Below, piece after piece: positions 60,931 through 64,000 of a DNA stretch of 64,000 nucleotides. The notes below the pieces were generated by a model. It had not been told where the DNA came from. It made no database searches and saw nothing but the letters and a program-made list of their open reading frames with translations. The stretch covers positions 9,649,001 to 9,713,000 of the forward strand of contig CM043969.1 of the NCBI GenBank assembly GCA_014529385.2, in the 5' to 3' direction. The first letter of the stretch is position 1. Every line of letters starts with the position of its first letter. This stretch comes from Adiantum capillus-veneris (lineage: Eukaryota; Streptophyta; Polypodiopsida; Polypodiales; Pteridaceae). The position numbers were made by a program, and so were the translations under genes.

Positions 60931-61880
60931 ATGATGTGGGTGGATCTACTCACTAGTGTGAGAGAGCCCCTTATTCTTCTATCTAGTCAAGAATAAGATG
61001 TGTGTACAAATGATGAGCAATCTAACACATGTGGTGCGTCCGGCCGAGGTAAGAGGCACATTCACCTTTACCTTAAGAGTCTCTCACTTAAAGGAGAATT
61101 TTCTGATAAGTGGTATTAATATAGAACCTAGCAGTATGTACAATAGGTATAAGGAGGAATCTCGTCTCAACCTATGCCCACTAGCTCTTTCAAAGTCCAT
61201 GCATGCTATTGTGTAGGCTCTAATAGTGTGCGGAGGCATATATCCCTGCTAGAATCAACATGCACACTCTGCAAGTATCCTGCAAGAACTTGCATTTCTC
61301 TATGATGCATCATGCTAGTGTCCATTCATCTCATGACTGATAGTAGTATCGTATGACTAAAAATAAAACTACAAACGCTTCCACTACAGTTGTTACACCA
61401 GGTATTGACACTAAGAGTTCATACATGAGAGCTCAAAGGCTGATGAAAAACGCATGCTCTCTACCAAAATATCCATACCAATTGCATCTATGCCATGTGT
61501 AGTGACCTCTACCAATTGATCCATGGCAGGTATCTTAAAGCTCACTACATCACCACCAAAGCTAGTCATGTATGGACGCGTCAATCTTGACTCTAGGGTG
61601 GTCATCGCTCCCTCATAGGGATTGGATCCACATGTCCCGTCATCACCATGTTAGCCTCTAGCATGAGTACATCAAAAAAACTCCATACCACTCATCTCGA
61701 TGCTAGGAGGAATCTCTATCCTAGGAGAATCAAGCTAATGTGTCTCACTATAGCGTTGTCGCTCTAACTCTGTAGCAATAGACATGTCGTGCATAACAAT
61801 CTGGAGATCCGCAAAAAAGACTCGTCTCATCCTCTCACTAAAATGTCTGAAACACAATCAAGACTATGATGTCTCATATC
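60931..61880. other. No gene recognised
   Basis: Short frames only (for example 61411-61605, minus). Some of it may be further decayed copia sequence, but no motif supports this. Confidence 0.35.
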
Positions 61881-62250
61881 TCAAATACATGCATAGGGTA
61901 GACCAAGAAGCCAATCTTGGTTCTTGCAACTAGCAAACCACAATGCATCTAGAAGAACTTCTTTGTAAACAATACCTGAAAACCATTGTTTCTCAACTCT
62001 CTCAGGAAGATCAAAGTGTGTCTCAGCCGAGGAACATTCACACATAAGAAAGTGTATATGATGCGCCGCTAAACAATGACAAACATACGTCTCGTACACT
62101 TTCTATGTCACACGTTAAACCATCAGTAAGTTGCACATAACCAAGTCTCCCATTAGATAAACTACTAAACCACTCACGACAAGATGTGACATAGAAAGCA
62201 TCATCACCATCTAGTAACCATTGTGGAGAAAGTGTGCTATCCATAGACAT
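61881..62250 (-). pseudogene. Ty1/copia protease and pre-integrase fragment
   Basis: The minus frame 62250-62038 reads QWLLDGDDAFYVTSCREWF, GRLGYVQLTDGLTCDIESV and CLSLFSGASY, the layout of the copia protease/gag-pre-integrase junction, where the active-site DSG is DGD. The next piece (62099-61881) is in another frame and much decayed. The rest of the polyprotein is missing. Confidence 0.65.
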
Positions 62251-62331
62251 ATCTGTAAGAGGTATATTAATTTTGACCTCGAAATTATCAAGTGGATTTG
62301 TTGATCTAGCAGTTCAAATTTTTCTGTTAGC

Positions 62332-64000
62332 ATGGTGAAAGGATATGAGTGGAGCTACGTCCATGAGCTGCGTGATGGAAATAATACATCTCAATTGAAA
62401 TGCAAGACTTGGGCCATGAGTTTAGTGGTAATGCAATCAGAATCAAAGAGAATTTGTTTAAAGTCCCTGGTAATGTGTTCGAGTGTACAACTCCAACAAG
62501 AGATATTCATGCTAGATTGCCAAAGTATACTCGCATAGCAGAGCAAATTATTGCAGCTAAAAAGAAAATTTTTAATGCCAAGAAAGTTGCAATGGATGTT
62601 AAAATGTCTGTTGTCAATGAGAGGACAAAGCATGTGCCTATGGAAACAAATGATCACACTCCCCAGTCAACTCCTTTTCATGGACATGCTTCAATGTTAG
62701 TAGCTGCAAATCCTAGCTCAACTAAAGTTAGTAAAGCATCATCAATGGACAAACATTGTATGAAGCGAGATAAGCAATGGTTTCTTGAGTTGCACTTGAA
62801 ATGGACGCAAGCTTTTGTGTCGTGCGGTATACCATTCAATGCTATGCGGAACCCCATATTTCAAAATGCTTTAATGAGAATGACCAAAAAAGGGTTTGTG
62901 CTTCCTAATTATAATAAGATGCACACAAAGTATCTAGATAAAGTGAAAGACAGTACTGAAGCCATCCTCAAGTGCACGATGGTGGACTTTGTTCCTGTGT
63001 ATGGTTGCACCATAGTGTTGGATGGATGGAACAACTGTCAGAAGAAGCCGCTCATCAATGTGATGCTTATCAATCCTAGAGGGTCTATGTTCGTAGAATC
63101 CATTGACACCTCTTTAAAAGAGAAGACAAGTGATTATCTAGCAAGGATATATGAGCGCCCTATAGAAAAGGCAGGTTGGCCAAAGAATGTGACTGCAATT
63201 GTTATAGATAATGCATCCAATTACAAGGCTGCAGGGAGGGCTATCCAACTTAAGTACCCAAAAATTCCTTGGGTGCCATCTTCCATGCATACTCTTAATT
63301 TGCTATTAAAAGACATCGGTAAAATGGCCGTCACAAAACAAATGCTACTGGATGAAAACTATGTGGTGAAATTTATTAGAGAGAATCAATTTTTGTCTGC
63401 TCTTTTTCAAATAAAATCACCCAACAAAACTTTGCAGATATTTTGTGCGATAAGGTTTGCAACCGCATACTATGTTCTTGCCGCCTTACAAGAAGTAAAG
63501 CCTACTTTGATTGAAAGGGTAGCGGATAGACGATGGGGTGCTTGGCTTAGCAAGTATCCTAGCTACCAAGAGGCAGCTACAAGATGTTTACAGCTTGTGA
63601 ACTTGCAAGTTTTTTGGCGCAATGTAGAGAGAATTGTCACCCTAGCCAAACCATTTGTAGATCTTTTGTGAATAGTTGACAGACTCTTTTGTCTTTTGTC
63701 AAGTTGATTGGTATATGTTAGAGGCATTACGCAAACTAAGAGAGCATGTTGGCTTTGGTGCAAAGGACAAAGCTTTCATAATCACAGTTGCCAACAAGCA
63801 ATGGGTGCAATTTCACACTGTTGCATGGTGCTGCATTTGTATTGGATCCCATATTTCAAATGCACCAACAATCGGCCAATAAAGAAGTCATGAGTGACTT
63901 CAAAATAGTGTGCTCTCAACTATTGAAACAAGAGGATGGGGAAATTGCTTTTCATCAGCGAGTTGATTATGCTAATAGAACTGGAATGTTCTAGGATCCA
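62332..64000 (+). pseudogene. hAT-type transposase (BED and DUF659), frameshifted, runs off the window
   Basis: A BED zinc-finger start (YEWSYVHELRDGNNTSQLKCK) lies in one frame at 62341-62405. A one-base shift near 62408 leads into the main frame 62400-63671 (GHEFSGNAIRIKENLFKVPG, 423 codons). The DUF659 region is clear: WTQAFVSCGIPFNAMRNPIF, VLDGWNNCQKKPLINVML and IVIDNASNYKAAGRAI, then MHTLNLLLKDI. After the stop at 63671 hAT sequence continues in other frames, with LREHVGFG and then LLHGAAFVLDPIFQM near 63800-63855. The zinc-finger second Cys reads Trp. Related elements use a D-D-E catalytic triad. This copy is inactive. Confidence 0.85.

Noticed and set aside
1..64000. tRNA, rRNA or organellar insertions
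   Set aside because: No cloverleaf-like B-box/A-box pair, rRNA core or plastid gene was recognised by eye; the only tRNA-like signals are the retroelement primer-binding sites.

Overview
The window looks like intergenic, transposon-dense nuclear DNA of a land plant with a large genome. The evidence is two gag-only LTR retrotransposons with plant-type primer-binding sites (initiator tRNA-Met and tRNA-Asp), a Ty3/gypsy chromodomain integrase, Ty1/copia and hAT (DUF659) remnants, an L1-like LINE, long dinucleotide microsatellites and plant-type splice sites. A seed-free plant (fern or lycophyte) is my guess from the DUF8039/DUF7869-like transposase, with low confidence. There is no tRNA, rRNA, CRISPR array or organellar segment that I can see.

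Layout. 0-1.35 kb: end of a Ty3/gypsy chromovirus (minus strand). 2.1-4.6 kb: an unrecognised host-like gene with a tandemly duplicated possible exon; a broken paralogue of it lies inverted at 60.3-60.9 kb. 5.6-18.8 kb: a gag-protease element without reverse transcriptase, whose 3' LTR is split by a second gag-protease element in the opposite orientation. 19.2-24.1 kb: a decayed LINE with ORF1p, endonuclease and reverse transcriptase, between microsatellites. 61.9-64 kb: copia and hAT remnants.

The unusual part is 24.4-59.4 kb (about 35 kb), which I propose is one giant DNA transposon or a comparable mobile locus. Near its two ends lies a shared inverted sequence (16 perfect bases plus weaker flanks). 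On the left, minus strand, is one continuous reading frame of about 1,076 codons encoding a DUF8039-like region and a DUF7869-like, RNase H-type transposase, broken by four stop codons. Diverging from it on the plus strand are four coding blocks: a ParB/DGQHR-like protein with a methyltransferase-like C terminus, a SET domain, and two FCP1/NLI-type HAD phosphatase-like domains. Almost all non-coding DNA between these blocks is made of one dispersed 20-base motif, TTGGACAAGTGGTGGACCTT, built into 50-bp monomers, then 316-bp or 362/440-bp units, then arrays up to 9.7 kb. The arrays are in sense orientation from 28 to 50.6 kb and mainly inverted from 51 to 58.9 kb.

Several coding blocks lack a start codon and begin at clear splice acceptors, so the arrays appear to be introns. 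Sense and antisense arrays in one transcription unit would fold into very long double-stranded RNA. Internal stop codons in the decayed elements are all TAG or TGA, never TAA, as expected if methylated CAG and CGA sites decayed by C-to-T change.
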